Below are positions 16,774 to 25,861 of a stretch of DNA of 64,000 nt, piece by piece (within the stretch, counting starts at the first letter, position 1; each line of letters opens with the position of its first letter). The stretch is from positions 124,001-188,000 of the forward strand of contig NZ_RARC01000011.1 in the NCBI RefSeq assembly GCF_003719305.1, written 5' to 3'. The position numbers were made by a program, and so were the translations under genes. The stretch comes from Mycolicibacterium stellerae. GTDB taxonomy: Bacteria; Actinomycetota; Actinomycetes; Mycobacteriales; Mycobacteriaceae. Below the pieces are notes generated by a model. That model was not told where the DNA came from and did no database searches. It worked only from the letters and a program-made list of their open reading frames with translations.

Positions 16774-17238
16774 CTACGTCTCACCGTCGGAGCGCTGACG
16801 CCACCGGTCGAGCAGCGGGGGGATCTCGCCCAGCAGAAAGTCGTAGAAGTCGTTCATCTGCGTGAGACGGCGTCGCGCCAGGCTCTTGCGCTCAGTCGCC
16901 GCGATCCCCGCCTGGGCCGCCTTCTTCATTGCCGCGAGTACTTCGTTCTGATTGGTGTAGAGGACCGCCCAGGCGTCGTCTCGGAGCCGGAAGTGGTCTC
17001 GTCGGCTGGCGGGCGCAGGCACCCGCTCGACAAGGCCGACCGAGGTCAGCATTTTGACTGCTCCTGAAACCGAACCCGCACTGGCGTGCAGCCGGTCGGC
17101 GAGCTCTCCCGCGGTAATCGTCTGCTGCTCGGTGAACAGCAGAGTGGCCAGTACCCGAGCTGTCATGCGCTGAAGCCCATGGTTGGTCAGGACGAGCGCG
17201 AGCTGCTCGGCCGCGTGCTGGTGATTTGCGTCGGCCAC
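16774..17238 (-). CDS. MarR/GbsR-family transcriptional regulator
   Basis: A 154-residue DNA-binding protein. The winged helix-turn-helix covers about 20-90: ARVLATLLFTEQQTITAGEL, LHASAGSVSGAVKMLTSVGL (recognition helix) and VERVPAPASRRDHFRL (wing). The C-terminal helices provide dimerisation. GTG at 17238 has an AGAAGGA ribosome site. The gene is divergent from an ABC exporter operon, and the 114-base spacer holds clustered TTCAG/CTGAA half-sites overlapping a promoter. The simplest reading is a local repressor of itself and the exporter. The effector is unknown. Confidence 0.82.
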   Translation of the reverse strand: MADANHQHAAEQLALVLTNHGLQRMTARVLATLLFTEQQTITAGELADRLHASAGSVSGAVKMLTSVGLVERVPAPASRRDHFRLRDDAWAVLYTNQNEVLAAMKKAAQAGIAATERKSLARRRLTQMNDFYDFLLGEIPPLLDRWRQRSDGET

Positions 17239-17256
17239 AGGAGTCCTTCTCGGCTC

Positions 17257-17285
17257 TTCAGTAATCTCTGAAATTTCAGTATAGT
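17257..17285. promoter_or_regulatory. Promoter with overlapping TTCAG/CTGAA operator
   Basis: A perfect 12-base palindrome CTGAAATTTCAG occupies 17268-17279, and a further TTCAG at 17257-17261 makes a second inverted pair with CTGAA at 17268-17272. On the plus strand TTCAGT (17257-17262) and TATAGT (17280-17285) are 17 bases apart, a good -35/-10 pair for the ABC operon. The operator therefore fills the promoter spacer. Confidence 0.6.
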
Positions 17286-17352
17286 CGGTGCTGGTGCTCC
17301 GGGAAGTCTGGTCGGAACTCGAGATCCGTTTGTCGGAAGGAGTCCACCGGCT

Positions 17353-18231
17353 ATGTCTACCGCCGCGACCGAGGTAATTCGGGTGAGCGGACTCACCTTC
17401 ACCTACCCGAAGGCAGCCGAGCCGGCCGTGCGCGGCATGGATTTTTCGGTCAGCAGTGGTGAGATCTTCGGCTTTCTCGGGCCCAGCGGAGCCGGAAAGT
17501 CAACGACCCAGAAACTCCTGATCGGCCTGCTGCGCGGTCATGGCGGGGAGGTCGCGGTATGGGGAAGGAGTCCGCTGGCCTGGGGATCGGACTACTACCA
17601 GCGGATTGGTGTCTCGTTCGAGTTGCCCAACCACTACCAAAAGCTCACTGGCCTGGAGAATCTGCAGTTCTTCGCGTCGCTCTACTCGGGCGAGACAGCG
17701 GACCCGCTGGCGCTGCTTGAGGCGGTCGGCCTGACCGACGACGCCGACACGCGAGTCGGCAAGTATTCCAAGGGCATGCAGATGCGGTTGACCTTCGCGC
17801 GGTCCCTGATCAACAACCCAGAGCTGCTGTTCCTCGACGAACCGACCTCGGGCCTGGATCCGGTCAATGCCCGCAAGGTCAAAGACATTATCTTGAGTCT
17901 GAAAGCACGTGGCAGCACAATCTTTCTAACGACCCACGACATGGCCACCGCCGACGAACTGTGCGATCGGGTGGCGTTCGTGATCGACGGGCGTATTGAG
18001 GCGATGGACAGTCCCGCCGAGTTGAAGGTCGCGCGCGGCCAGCGGCTAGTGCGCGTCGAATATCGCGGTGAGAAGCCCGGTTTCGAGACCGCCGAGTTCG
18101 ACATGGACAGTCTGGCCGACGACAGCGCATTTCATACGCTGCTGCGCACCCACCACGTGGAGACAATCCACAGCCGGGAAGCCAGCCTCGATGATGTGTT
18201 CGTCGAGATCACCGGTCGGCGGTTGCGATGA
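17353..18231 (+). CDS. ABC exporter ATP-binding protein (fluoroquinolone-efflux type)
   Basis: A 292-residue ATPase. Walker A is GPSGAGKST, the signature is YSKGMQMRL (a variant of LSGGQ) and Walker B is [13 protein letters not shown]; the H-loop is TTHDM. The C-terminal 70 residues form the extra domain typical of DrrA-like exporters. It heads an operon with two ABC-2 permeases. The same three-gene set in M. tuberculosis (Rv2688c-Rv2686c) has been linked to fluoroquinolone efflux. ATG at 17353 follows a GGAAGGAG ribosome site. The stop overlaps the first permease start by four bases (GATG/TGA arrangement). Likely controlled by the divergent MarR/GbsR protein. Confidence 0.88.
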   Translation: MSTAATEVIRVSGLTFTYPKAAEPAVRGMDFSVSSGEIFGFLGPSGAGKSTTQKLLIGLLRGHGGEVAVWGRSPLAWGSDYYQRIGVSFELPNHYQKLTGLENLQFFASLYSGETADPLALLEAVGLTDDADTRVGKYSKGMQMRLTFARSLINNPELLFLDEPTSGLDPVNARKVKDIILSLKARGSTIFLTTHDMATADELCDRVAFVIDGRIEAMDSPAELKVARGQRLVRVEYRGEKPGFETAEFDMDSLADDSAFHTLLRTHHVETIHSREASLDDVFVEITGRRLR

Positions 18232-18941
18232 CGCGGTTTGCGAACGCGCTTCGGTTGGAGTTCACGCTCCAGATTCGGCAGGGCTTTCTCTATGCGGCAA
18301 TATTCTCCGGACTGATTTGGCTGTCGGTGCTGCTGCCGATGTCGGGTCGCCTGCGCGCGATCGCCGAGCCGTACATCCTTTTGGGCGACACGTGCATCAT
18401 CGGGTTTTTCTTCGTCGCGGGCACGGTTTTCTTCGAGAAGCAGGAGCGCACCCTGAGCGCAGTCATCTCCACCCCTCTGCGGTTCTGGGAATACCTGGGC
18501 GCGAAGCTGACGCTGCTTGTATTGGTCTCCCTACTGGTGGCGCTCACGGTTCCGACGATGAGTCACGGATTCAATTACCGCCCATTACCTTTGGTAGTTG
18601 CGGTCGTGCTGGGGACGCTACTGATGCTGCTCGTCGGATTCACCACGTCACTGCCGTTCGCCTCGATCAGCGACTGGTTCCTGGCGGCGACGATCCCTCT
18701 CGCCGTGATGACGGTCCCACCCGTCCTGTACTACTCCGGGCTGTGGCCGAGTCCGCTGGCATACCTGATCCCCACCACCGGGCCGCTGCTGCTATTCGGA
18801 GTGGCCTTCGACCAGATCAGCCTCGCGCCGTGGCAGGCCGGGTATGCGCTGGCGTACCCGATGCTGTGCATCGCAGGTATGTGGTGGATGGCGAAAGTCC
18901 TTTTTGTGCGCCACGTCGTCACACGATCAGGAGGGCAGTGA
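18228..18941 (+). CDS. ABC-2 type permease, first subunit
   Basis: A 237-residue membrane protein with six predicted helices, beginning with FLYAAIFSGLIWLSVLLPM and including YILLGDTCIIGFFFVAGTVF and the pair LTLLVLVSLLVALTV / VAVVLGTLLMLLVGFTT. The cytoplasmic EKQERTLSAVISTPLR loop is the coupling helix region seen in ABC-2 exporters. It matches Rv2687c by order. Start and stop overlap both neighbours (ATGA-type), so the three proteins are made in fixed proportion. It most likely pairs with the next permease as a heterodimer on the ATPase dimer. Confidence 0.86.
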   Translation: MTRFANALRLEFTLQIRQGFLYAAIFSGLIWLSVLLPMSGRLRAIAEPYILLGDTCIIGFFFVAGTVFFEKQERTLSAVISTPLRFWEYLGAKLTLLVLVSLLVALTVPTMSHGFNYRPLPLVVAVVLGTLLMLLVGFTTSLPFASISDWFLAATIPLAVMTVPPVLYYSGLWPSPLAYLIPTTGPLLLFGVAFDQISLAPWQAGYALAYPMLCIAGMWWMAKVLFVRHVVTRSGGQ

Positions 18942-19681
18942 TGAGTGGCGCGAGAGCACTGGTTGCGTTTGGCCGCAACGATATTCGCGGCACCTACCGT
19001 GACCCCTTACTTGTCATGATCGTGCTTGCTCCCGTCATCTGGACCACCGGGGTGGCATTCCTCACCCCGCTGTTCACCGAGATGCTGGCGAGGCGCTACG
19101 ACTTCGACCTCGTTCCCTACTACCCCCTGGTACTCACCGCGTTCTTGCTCCTCACCAGCATCATCATAGTCGGCGGGTTAGGTGCCTTCCTTGTCCTCGA
19201 CGAGGTCGACGCCGGCACGCTGACGGCGCTGCGGGTCACCCCGCTCCCGCTGCGCGATTTCCTGGGCTATCGGGCAACCACGGTCATCGTGGTGACCACG
19301 GTATATGTGATCGCGACGACCTCCCTGAGCGGGATTCTGGCGCCCGGCATGCTTCCGGCGCTGATCCCGATCGGGTTGCTTTCGGGCTTGTCTGCGGTCG
19401 TGTGCCTGCTGCTGATCGTCGCGGTGGCGAGCAACAAGATCCAGGGTCTGGCAATGGTGCGGGCACTGGGGATGCTGATCGCAGGACTGCCCTGCCTGCC
19501 GTGGTTCATCGGTTCGGCGTGGCACCTCGCGTTCGGTGTGTTGCCGCCGTATTGGGCGGCCAAGGCGTTCTGGGTCGCAAGCGACCACGGCACCTGGTGG
19601 CCGTATGTGGTTGCGGGCGGCGTCTATAACGTGGCGATCGGTTGGTTCCTGCTGCGGCGCTTCCTGGCCAAGAACAACTGA
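18941..19681 (+). CDS. ABC-2 type permease, second subunit
   Basis: A 246-residue membrane protein with six helices (for example LLVMIVLAPVIWTTGVAFL, LVLTAFLLLTSIIIVGGLG and VYVIATTSLSGIL). The loop LDEVDAGTLTALRVTPLPLR is the coupling-helix motif shared with other ABC-2 permeases. ATG at 18941 overlaps the TGA of the first permease by one base and is preceded by GGAGGGCAG. It corresponds to Rv2686c. Its end is nine bases from the stop of the convergent small membrane protein gene. Confidence 0.86.
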   Translation: MSGARALVAFGRNDIRGTYRDPLLVMIVLAPVIWTTGVAFLTPLFTEMLARRYDFDLVPYYPLVLTAFLLLTSIIIVGGLGAFLVLDEVDAGTLTALRVTPLPLRDFLGYRATTVIVVTTVYVIATTSLSGILAPGMLPALIPIGLLSGLSAVVCLLLIVAVASNKIQGLAMVRALGMLIAGLPCLPWFIGSAWHLAFGVLPPYWAAKAFWVASDHGTWWPYVVAGGVYNVAIGWFLLRRFLAKNN

Positions 19682-19689
19682 GGCGGAAA

Positions 19690-20133
19690 CTAATCGACGA
19701 GCGCGACGATGAGCTCGTAGAGAGCCCAGCCGAAAAGGGCGGTCATCAGAACGATCTCGCGCCATGCCAGCGCGGGACGTGCCTGGATCGCGTAGGACAT
19801 GACCTTCCGCGGCGCCGCGTCGGCTTCGGGCGCCTGTCCTTCGGTGAGCGGTTCGTCGAACCGGTGGAAGAAGATCTGGATGATGAGCATCCCGGCGACC
19901 AGGCCGGTGATGAAGCTGACCGGTTGCATTTCAGTGAGGAACAGAAGTGCCACCAACGCCACGATGATGATCAGCGTGACGCTGTCGTAGATGCTGATGA
20001 TTCGACCGTCGCGGCGATAGTACGCCGCGATCCGGCCGATCCGCGTGCGGTACGGCACCGCGAAGCCGACGGCAAACTTGACCAGCCCCTGTAAGCAGAA
20101 CGCGATCAAGAGAATGGTCAGGGCGATCAGCAT
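19690..20133 (-). CDS. Small membrane protein next to ArsB-like permease
   Basis: A 147-residue protein with three membrane helices: LIALTILLIAFCLQGLVKF, VTLIIIVALVALLFL with SFITGLVAGMLIIQIFF, and IVLMTALFGWALYELIVAL. A basic, Tyr-rich loop GRIAAYYRRDGR lies between the first two. I do not recognise a family. It is the last gene of a minus-strand operon (CBS protein, ArsB-like permease, this gene) with a six-base gap to the permease, so it may be an accessory subunit. No catalytic motif. Confidence 0.7.
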   Translation of the reverse strand: MLIALTILLIAFCLQGLVKFAVGFAVPYRTRIGRIAAYYRRDGRIISIYDSVTLIIIVALVALLFLTEMQPVSFITGLVAGMLIIQIFFHRFDEPLTEGQAPEADAAPRKVMSYAIQARPALAWREIVLMTALFGWALYELIVALVD

Positions 20134-20139
20134 GGAATC

Positions 20140-21432
20140 TCAGCCCCAAACGAAGTAGCGCAACCACAAGTAAATCGCCGAGAGGGCTATCGACATCACC
20201 GTCACCACAAAACCCTTGCGGGTGAACTCCCAAAATGAGATCGGATGCTCGGCGCGGCGGGCGATTCCGAGCATTACGACGTTCGCGCTGGCTCCCACGG
20301 CAGTCAGGTTGCCGCCGAAGTCGGCGCCCAATGCGAGCGCCCACCACAGGGCATCGGGGTGGGCGAAATCCGGCATGCTGTTCGCCAGTTCGGCGACGAT
20401 CGGCGTCATGGTCGCGGTGTAGGGGATGTTGTCGATGATTCCCGACACGGGCGCAGAGACGCCGAGGATCAACATGACGGTGAGCAAGGCGTTCCCGTTG
20501 GTGAATTCGATGGCTGACCGGGCCAACGTCTCCACCACGCCGGTCTTCACCAGCGCCCCCACCATGATGAACAGCCCGGCGAAGAACAACAGCGTGTCCC
20601 ATTCGACACTGGCGAGATAGTCGCGTTGCTCCAGCCGGGCGATCAGGATCAAGACTCCGCCCCCGACCAGCGCGACGACGGAGGGATCGATGTGCAGAAT
20701 CGAATGCAGAATGAACGCGGCGAACACCGCGACGAGCACGATCGCACACTTGACCAGAAGCGCCGGATCGCGAATCGCCTCGCGCTCGTTCAGTGACATC
20801 ACATCGGCAACGCGCTCGGGATCGACATCGAATGACCCACGGAACAACAACGGCACCATCGCGATGAAAACGATCATGACGATGATGACGATCGGCATCA
20901 TGTGAATGAGGAAGTCATTGAAGCTCAGGCCCGCCCGGCTGGCGATGATGATGTTGGGTGGGTCGCCAACCAACGTTGATGCACCGCCGACGTTCGAGGC
21001 GAACACCTCGGCGATGAGAAACGGCACCGGGTTGATCTGGAGCCGTTCGCACACCAGCAACGTCACCGGCGCGATAAGCAGCACCGTAGTGACGTTGTCC
21101 AGCATCGCCGAGGCTACCGCCGTCACGAGGACCAGCAAGATCATGATCCGCAGCGGAGAACCGTTGGCGCGCTTGGCCGACCAGATCGCGATGTACTCGA
21201 AGACGCCGGTCTGTCGCAGCACACCGACGATGATCATCATCCCGAACAGCAGGAAGATGACGTTCCAATCGATGCCGGTTTCCTGGGAGAAGAACGCGTC
21301 GTCTGCCCCCACGACTCCAACGACAAGCACGATCCCGCCGCCACACAGGGCGACAAGAGTCTTGCTGATGCGATCGCTTGCGATGAGGACGTAGGCGATC
21401 ACGAAAACGGTGATCGCGATTGTGGCTGCCAA
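20140..21432 (-). CDS. ArsB/NhaD-type ion transporter
   Basis: A 430-residue permease of the ion transporter superfamily with about 11 helices. Characteristic motifs are the two re-entrant hairpins: [20 protein letters not shown] at about 161-180, and the inverted-repeat counterpart near [20 protein letters not shown] (about 365-385). [12 protein letters not shown] and [12 protein letters not shown] supply the two conserved Asp-Asn pairs. M. tuberculosis has two such genes here (arsA/arsB1, Rv2684-Rv2685); only one is present in this window. Substrate could be arsenite, Na+/H+ or a carboxylate. No ArsR or ArsC is adjacent, so an arsenic role is unproven. Confidence 0.85.
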   Translation of the reverse strand: MAATIAITVFVIAYVLIASDRISKTLVALCGGGIVLVVGVVGADDAFFSQETGIDWNVIFLLFGMMIIVGVLRQTGVFEYIAIWSAKRANGSPLRIMILLVLVTAVASAMLDNVTTVLLIAPVTLLVCERLQINPVPFLIAEVFASNVGGASTLVGDPPNIIIASRAGLSFNDFLIHMMPIVIIVMIVFIAMVPLLFRGSFDVDPERVADVMSLNEREAIRDPALLVKCAIVLVAVFAAFILHSILHIDPSVVALVGGGVLILIARLEQRDYLASVEWDTLLFFAGLFIMVGALVKTGVVETLARSAIEFTNGNALLTVMLILGVSAPVSGIIDNIPYTATMTPIVAELANSMPDFAHPDALWWALALGADFGGNLTAVGASANVVMLGIARRAEHPISFWEFTRKGFVVTVMSIALSAIYLWLRYFVWG

Positions 21433-21436
21433 CTGA

Positions 21437-21880
21437 TTAATGCCTCAACGCAGCCTCGAGCAACCGCGAAGCGGTAATCACACCGTGCAATTTCCCGTCC
21501 TTCATCACGGCGATCAGCGGGGTTCGGTAGCGTGCCATCAATGCCGCCACTTCGATGATGGTGTCATCCGCGTTGGCTGGCGGCACGTCGGTGAGGTGTT
21601 CCGGCAGCACCTGACGGACCGTCTTGTTGCCGAGTTTGTCCGCCGCGTGATCGGCCATCGACTCGTTCAGGACGCCGGCGAGAGAGGGATCATCCTGGAC
21701 GTAGGTGGGCACGATGAACCGCACCACCTGAGAAGCCGGCAAGACCGCGAACGGTTTGCCGTCCTCATCGGTCACCAGGACGCCGGGCAGTCGGTGCTCG
21801 GCAAGCGTTCGCGCGGCGTCCAGCGCATTGGAGTCCACGGTGATCACGGGAAATTCCTCAGCCATCTCTTCGGCGTGCAT
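21437..21880 (-). CDS. CBS-domain protein
   Basis: A 147-residue protein consisting of a CBS pair. The first CBS motif runs about 10-60 ([40 protein letters not shown]) and the second about 95-145 ([39 protein letters not shown]). Such pairs bind adenosyl nucleotides and regulate linked transporters or enzymes. It matches Rv2683 in order. The stop is four bases from the ArsB-like start, so the two genes are coupled and this protein probably senses energy charge for the permease. ATG at 21880 gives [11 protein letters not shown]; a second ATG five codons later is possible. Confidence 0.83.
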   Translation of the reverse strand: MHAEEMAEEFPVITVDSNALDAARTLAEHRLPGVLVTDEDGKPFAVLPASQVVRFIVPTYVQDDPSLAGVLNESMADHAADKLGNKTVRQVLPEHLTDVPPANADDTIIEVAALMARYRTPLIAVMKDGKLHGVITASRLLEAALRH

Positions 21881-21920
21881 GTCAGCACCCTACGACCGTG
21901 CGGACCATCGTCTGCTCCCT

Positions 21921-23519
21921 TCATGTGGTCAGATCGCGATGTGAGTAGCCGGCGACGCCGACCGCCACCGCGATCGCGCCGATCGTCATGAACGCTGCGA
22001 TACCCGCCCGGTCCGGTGGCGCATTGGGCACGGCACCGAGGTGGGCGAACGGCGACAGCGTCATCACCCACTCCGGCGCGTGAACGCTCTGGCTGACAAC
22101 GTTTATCAGGAACCCGCCAGCCACCGGCAATGCGCCGATCGCGACGACACCTGACGGCAACCACCCGATTGCGAGCGCGGCGGACCCGACCGCAAGCCAG
22201 GCGATCGGCGCCGAATTCAGGGCCCCGCCCAGCGCCGCACCGAGAGTGAACGGGGCATCTGTGATCATCGCGCCGACCCAGATGGCCAACCCGGCGACCA
22301 CATGCAACGCAACGACGCCCGTTGTGACCACCGCGACTTCTGTGCCCGCCAGACGTACGCGCGAAGCGGGACAGGACAAGAGCTGTGTCCACCGACGGGC
22401 CCGTTCGTCGGCGACCATGGCGGCGAGCCGAGTAGCCGCGTACAAGCCCGTGGGGATGGCCAGCAAGCTGAAAAGCGCGGCAGCGAATCCATTCGCCGAA
22501 TTGAGGCCGCCGAAACCGGCGGAAGAGGCGAGATCGGCGAAGCGCTGGTTGCCGTCGAAGAACTCGAGAATCGACGCGATGAGAGCTCCGAGGAGCAGGT
22601 AGTACGCCCCGATGCCGACCACCCATCCGACCGTCGGCCGGATTGCGCGGCGAATCGCGAAGCCCTCAACGGACTTCAACAGCTCGGTCCGTGGCGAACG
22701 CCGAGTCGGCATCGCGACCAGTCCGGCGCCCACGTCACGCCGGCCGGCCGCAATCAAGGCGGCCGCTGCCAACCCGACAGCCAGACCGGTCAGAACGAGG
22801 AGCGGGGCGACCCGGTTGTCGGCGTAGGGCGCGGCCAATGCGGCGAGCCCGAACGGGGTTGTCCACGCCAACCATGCAAGTTGCGCAACGCCATCCGCGA
22901 GCATCCGCACCGCGAGGCAGGCGCCGAGCAAGCCGACGGTGATGCCGACCGCGGCCGATCTCGTCGGCATCACCTGCGCGGCGAATATGGCAGCTGTCGC
23001 AAAGGTGGAAGTGACGCCCACAATCGCACCGGCATAGACCACCGCGCCGGTGGTTTCGGTCCCCGCGGCGGCCAACGCTGCGCCCACGGCAATCCCGATG
23101 AGAACCGAAGCCATGACAACCGCTGCCATCGCAGGCAGCACAATGTCGGCGACGCGTAGCCGTCCGGCAAGCACCAGATCGGCTCGGCCGGCGTCCTCTT
23201 CGCCGCGGGTGATGCGAGTGGCCGCAAGCAACACCCAGACACTGCAAAGTAAAAGCACGGGTAGCCCGGTGCGCCACACGGTGAATCCGCCTGGGTCATC
23301 GAGCGCCAAAGGCTGACCGAAAAGGATTCTTACAGCTGGATTTTCGGCCAGCGATCGCAATCCAGCCGCGTCGATGGAGCCTTCAAACGTCGTCTGAAAC
23401 TGATAGGCGACCAATGCAGACATAATGGCGCACACGGTGGTGACGATCAGCGCGCCGCGGTGGACCTGCCGTACTGCCAGCCAAGCAACTGTCCGAACCG
23501 GCGCTGTTGCGGAAGTCAT
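21921..23519 (-). CDS. ABC exporter permease, polyketide-antibiotic type
   Basis: A 532-residue membrane protein with about 12 helices arranged as two halves of six, typical of fused ABC-2 permeases such as those near Rv1217c and actinobacterial tetronasin exporters. Each half has a coupling segment: TRITRGEEDAGRADLVLAGR in the first and DERARRWTQLLSCPASRV in the second. Both carry the conserved E-x-G/R...A-R pattern. The start overlaps the stop of the ATPase gene by four bases. Substrate unknown. Export of lipids, peptides or antibiotics is possible. Confidence 0.84.
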   Translation of the reverse strand: MTSATAPVRTVAWLAVRQVHRGALIVTTVCAIMSALVAYQFQTTFEGSIDAAGLRSLAENPAVRILFGQPLALDDPGGFTVWRTGLPVLLLCSVWVLLAATRITRGEEDAGRADLVLAGRLRVADIVLPAMAAVVMASVLIGIAVGAALAAAGTETTGAVVYAGAIVGVTSTFATAAIFAAQVMPTRSAAVGITVGLLGACLAVRMLADGVAQLAWLAWTTPFGLAALAAPYADNRVAPLLVLTGLAVGLAAAALIAAGRRDVGAGLVAMPTRRSPRTELLKSVEGFAIRRAIRPTVGWVVGIGAYYLLLGALIASILEFFDGNQRFADLASSAGFGGLNSANGFAAALFSLLAIPTGLYAATRLAAMVADERARRWTQLLSCPASRVRLAGTEVAVVTTGVVALHVVAGLAIWVGAMITDAPFTLGAALGGALNSAPIAWLAVGSAALAIGWLPSGVVAIGALPVAGGFLINVVSQSVHAPEWVMTLSPFAHLGAVPNAPPDRAGIAAFMTIGAIAVAVGVAGYSHRDLTT

Positions 23520-24514
23520 GGCGCTGTCACGCCGTAATAGTCGAGGAAAATCTCCTCAAGCGTCGGTTCGTGTACCGCGAGCGCGGTCACATCTGCCGCC
23601 GCCAGCGCCCGCAGCGCCGGCGCGACAGGTCCGGAAAGGTTGAACTGCAACCGATCACCATCTAGGTACTCGATATCCGTCAATCCAACGATGTTGTCCA
23701 GCAGAGGCTTTGCACCGACAAAGCTGACTTCGACTAGAGTGCGGCGGAGCCGACGCAGATTGGCGACGGTGGCTATTTCGACCAGCCGACCGGCCCTCAG
23801 GATTGCCACCTTGTCACAAACCGCTTCGACCTCTGACAGCTGGTGGCTGCTGAGGAAGACGGTCTGGCCGCGTTCGCGGGCCTGCGCGACGCAGCGGCGA
23901 AATTCCCTTTCCATCAAGGGGTCTAGGCCGCTGGTCGGCTCGTCGAGAACCAGTACGGGCGCGCGGGTGGCGAAGGCGGCGACTATCGAGACTTTCTGCC
24001 GGTTTCCCGTGGAGTATGTCTTTCCGGGTCTGTCCAAGTCGAGCTCGAAGCGGTCGACGAGCTCGGTGCGGTAATCGGTGTCGACGCCCGGTCCTAAGTT
24101 CCCGAGCAGTTCCAGGATTTCGGCACCGGTCAACGTCGGCCACAGCGCGACGTCGGCGGGCACGTAGGCCAGGTGGCGATGAGCCTGCCGGACGTGACCG
24201 GCCGGGATGCCGAAGACTTCTGCGCCCCCCGCGCTCGGACGCAGGAGACCGAGTAGGACCCGAATCGTTGTCGATTTGCCGGCTCCATTGGGGCCGAGAA
24301 AGCCGAATACCTCACCCGAGTCGACCCTCAGGCTCAGCTCGTCGACGGCGACGATATCGCCGAAACGTTTGGTCATTCCGCTGATGCGGATTGCGGGGTG
24401 CTGATTGGTGCGGCCACGCACCGCCGATTGAGCGTGCACCGAAGGCCTTTCACGGGTCGGGTCAGTTACTGCCGACCCGACTTCCCGGCGCACCATGTTG
24501 GAATCTACGCTCAC
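23516..24514 (-). CDS. ABC exporter ATP-binding protein
   Basis: A 332-residue ATPase with Walker [10 protein letters not shown] near residue 75, Walker [15 protein letters not shown] and H-loop SSHQLSE. The signature loop is YSTGNRQKV in place of LSGGQ, a variant seen in drug/polyketide exporters (usually S-x-G-x-x-Q). The first 40 residues look unstructured. The GTG at 24514 is used; ATG at 24496 and a GTG further in are also possible, and none has a clear ribosome site. The start lies only 35 bases from the divergent nhaA start, so the two share a compact promoter region. Confidence 0.83.
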   Translation of the reverse strand: MSVDSNMVRREVGSAVTDPTRERPSVHAQSAVRGRTNQHPAIRISGMTKRFGDIVAVDELSLRVDSGEVFGFLGPNGAGKSTTIRVLLGLLRPSAGGAEVFGIPAGHVRQAHRHLAYVPADVALWPTLTGAEILELLGNLGPGVDTDYRTELVDRFELDLDRPGKTYSTGNRQKVSIVAAFATRAPVLVLDEPTSGLDPLMEREFRRCVAQARERGQTVFLSSHQLSEVEAVCDKVAILRAGRLVEIATVANLRRLRRTLVEVSFVGAKPLLDNIVGLTDIEYLDGDRLQFNLSGPVAPALRALAAADVTALAVHEPTLEEIFLDYYGVTAP

Positions 24515-24549
24515 AGGCCAATTCCCACCAGTGCTTTAAGATCGGGCCG

Positions 24550-25833
24550 ATGCCAACGGGTTTGCGACTGCTCACGCGCGGCTCGTGGCCGGAGTCGCAG
24601 CGCTTCGCCGAGATTCTCCGCAGGGAGACGGTTGGTGGTGTGCTGCTGTTGATCACCGCAGGGGCGGCTCTGATTTGGGCGAATTCGCCGTGGTCGGCCG
24701 CCTATCGGGCGGTTTCTGATTTCGCCGTCGGTCCCGAGTCGCTGCACTTGAACCTGACGGTGTCGGCGTGGGCTGCCGACGGACTGCTGGCGATCTTCTT
24801 CTTCGTCGTCGGCTTGGAGCTCAAGCGCGAGTTCGTCGCAGGCGACCTTCGCGACCCCGCGCGCGCCGCGCTGCCCATCGCCGCGGCGATCGGGGGGATG
24901 ATCGTTCCGGCTGCTGTCTACATTGCGATCAACTTGGCCGCCGGGCACCCCGAGCACCTCGACGGCTGGGCCGTACCGATCGCAACCGACATCGCGTTCG
25001 CTCTGGCGGTGCTCGCAGTCTTGTCCACGCACCTGCCGACGGCCTTGCGCACCTTCCTGCTGACCCTGGCCGTGGTCGACGACTTGATCGCGATCACAGT
25101 GATCGCCGTCTTCTTCACCGACCACTTGTCCCTTGGGCCGCTGGCGCTGTCGCTGATCCCGATCGGGTTGTTCGCAGCGGTGGTTCAGCGCGGCTGGCAT
25201 CACTGGTGGTTGTTGACTCCGCTTGCCGTGATCGCCTGGGCGCTCGTGCACGCCAGTGGCGTGCACGCCACGGTGGCAGGCGTTGTCCTTGGATTCGCGG
25301 TGCCGGTGCTCGGCAGGCACGGTAAGCCAACCGCAGAGCTTTTCGAGCACACGATGCGGCCGTTGTCGGCGGGCTTCGCGGTACCGGTTTTCGCCTTCTT
25401 CGCCGCAGGCGTGACGGTGGGCGGGTGGTCTGGACTAGGCGCCTCCTTGCTGCACCCGGTCACCGACGGGGTGATCGCCGGACTCGTCATCGGCAAACCC
25501 TTGGGAGTCTTCGCGACAGCGTTTCTGCTCGCCAGGTTCACTCACGCCAGCCTCGACGACGACCTCGCATGGCGCGACGTATTCGGTGTCTCATTGCTGG
25601 CTGGGATCGGGTTCACAGTTTCGTTATTGATCGGCGAGCTGGCCTTCAGTCACGGCACCGACGCGGGCGCCGACGTCAAGATCGGTGTGCTGGTCGGCTC
25701 TGTTGTCGCAGCTCTGCTGGCCGCAGTCGTTTTGCTGAGTCGCAACGCCGCCTACCGCCGCATTCACGTCATCGAGACGACCGACGCCGACCACGACGGT
25801 GTGCCCGACGTCTACGACACTCGGCAGGACTGA
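24550..25833 (+). CDS. nhaA: Na+/H+ antiporter NhaA
   Basis: A 427-residue electrogenic sodium/proton antiporter. Helix 4 has [17 protein letters not shown] with the conserved Asp, and helix 5 has [17 protein letters not shown] with the essential Asp-Asp pair. The assembly region LLGIG-like [18 protein letters not shown] is also intact. ATG at 24550 starts 17 residues before the first amphipathic helix; upstream in-frame sequence overlaps the divergent ABC gene and is noncoding. An unusual feature is the C-terminal tail [13 protein letters not shown], a DxDxDGxxD loop of the kind that binds calcium. Its next neighbour is dxs, 28 bases on. Confidence 0.9.
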   Translation: MPTGLRLLTRGSWPESQRFAEILRRETVGGVLLLITAGAALIWANSPWSAAYRAVSDFAVGPESLHLNLTVSAWAADGLLAIFFFVVGLELKREFVAGDLRDPARAALPIAAAIGGMIVPAAVYIAINLAAGHPEHLDGWAVPIATDIAFALAVLAVLSTHLPTALRTFLLTLAVVDDLIAITVIAVFFTDHLSLGPLALSLIPIGLFAAVVQRGWHHWWLLTPLAVIAWALVHASGVHATVAGVVLGFAVPVLGRHGKPTAELFEHTMRPLSAGFAVPVFAFFAAGVTVGGWSGLGASLLHPVTDGVIAGLVIGKPLGVFATAFLLARFTHASLDDDLAWRDVFGVSLLAGIGFTVSLLIGELAFSHGTDAGADVKIGVLVGSVVAALLAAVVLLSRNAAYRRIHVIETTDADHDGVPDVYDTRQD

Positions 25834-25861
25834 CGCAGGCATCGGTGCGTAGACTGACGTG

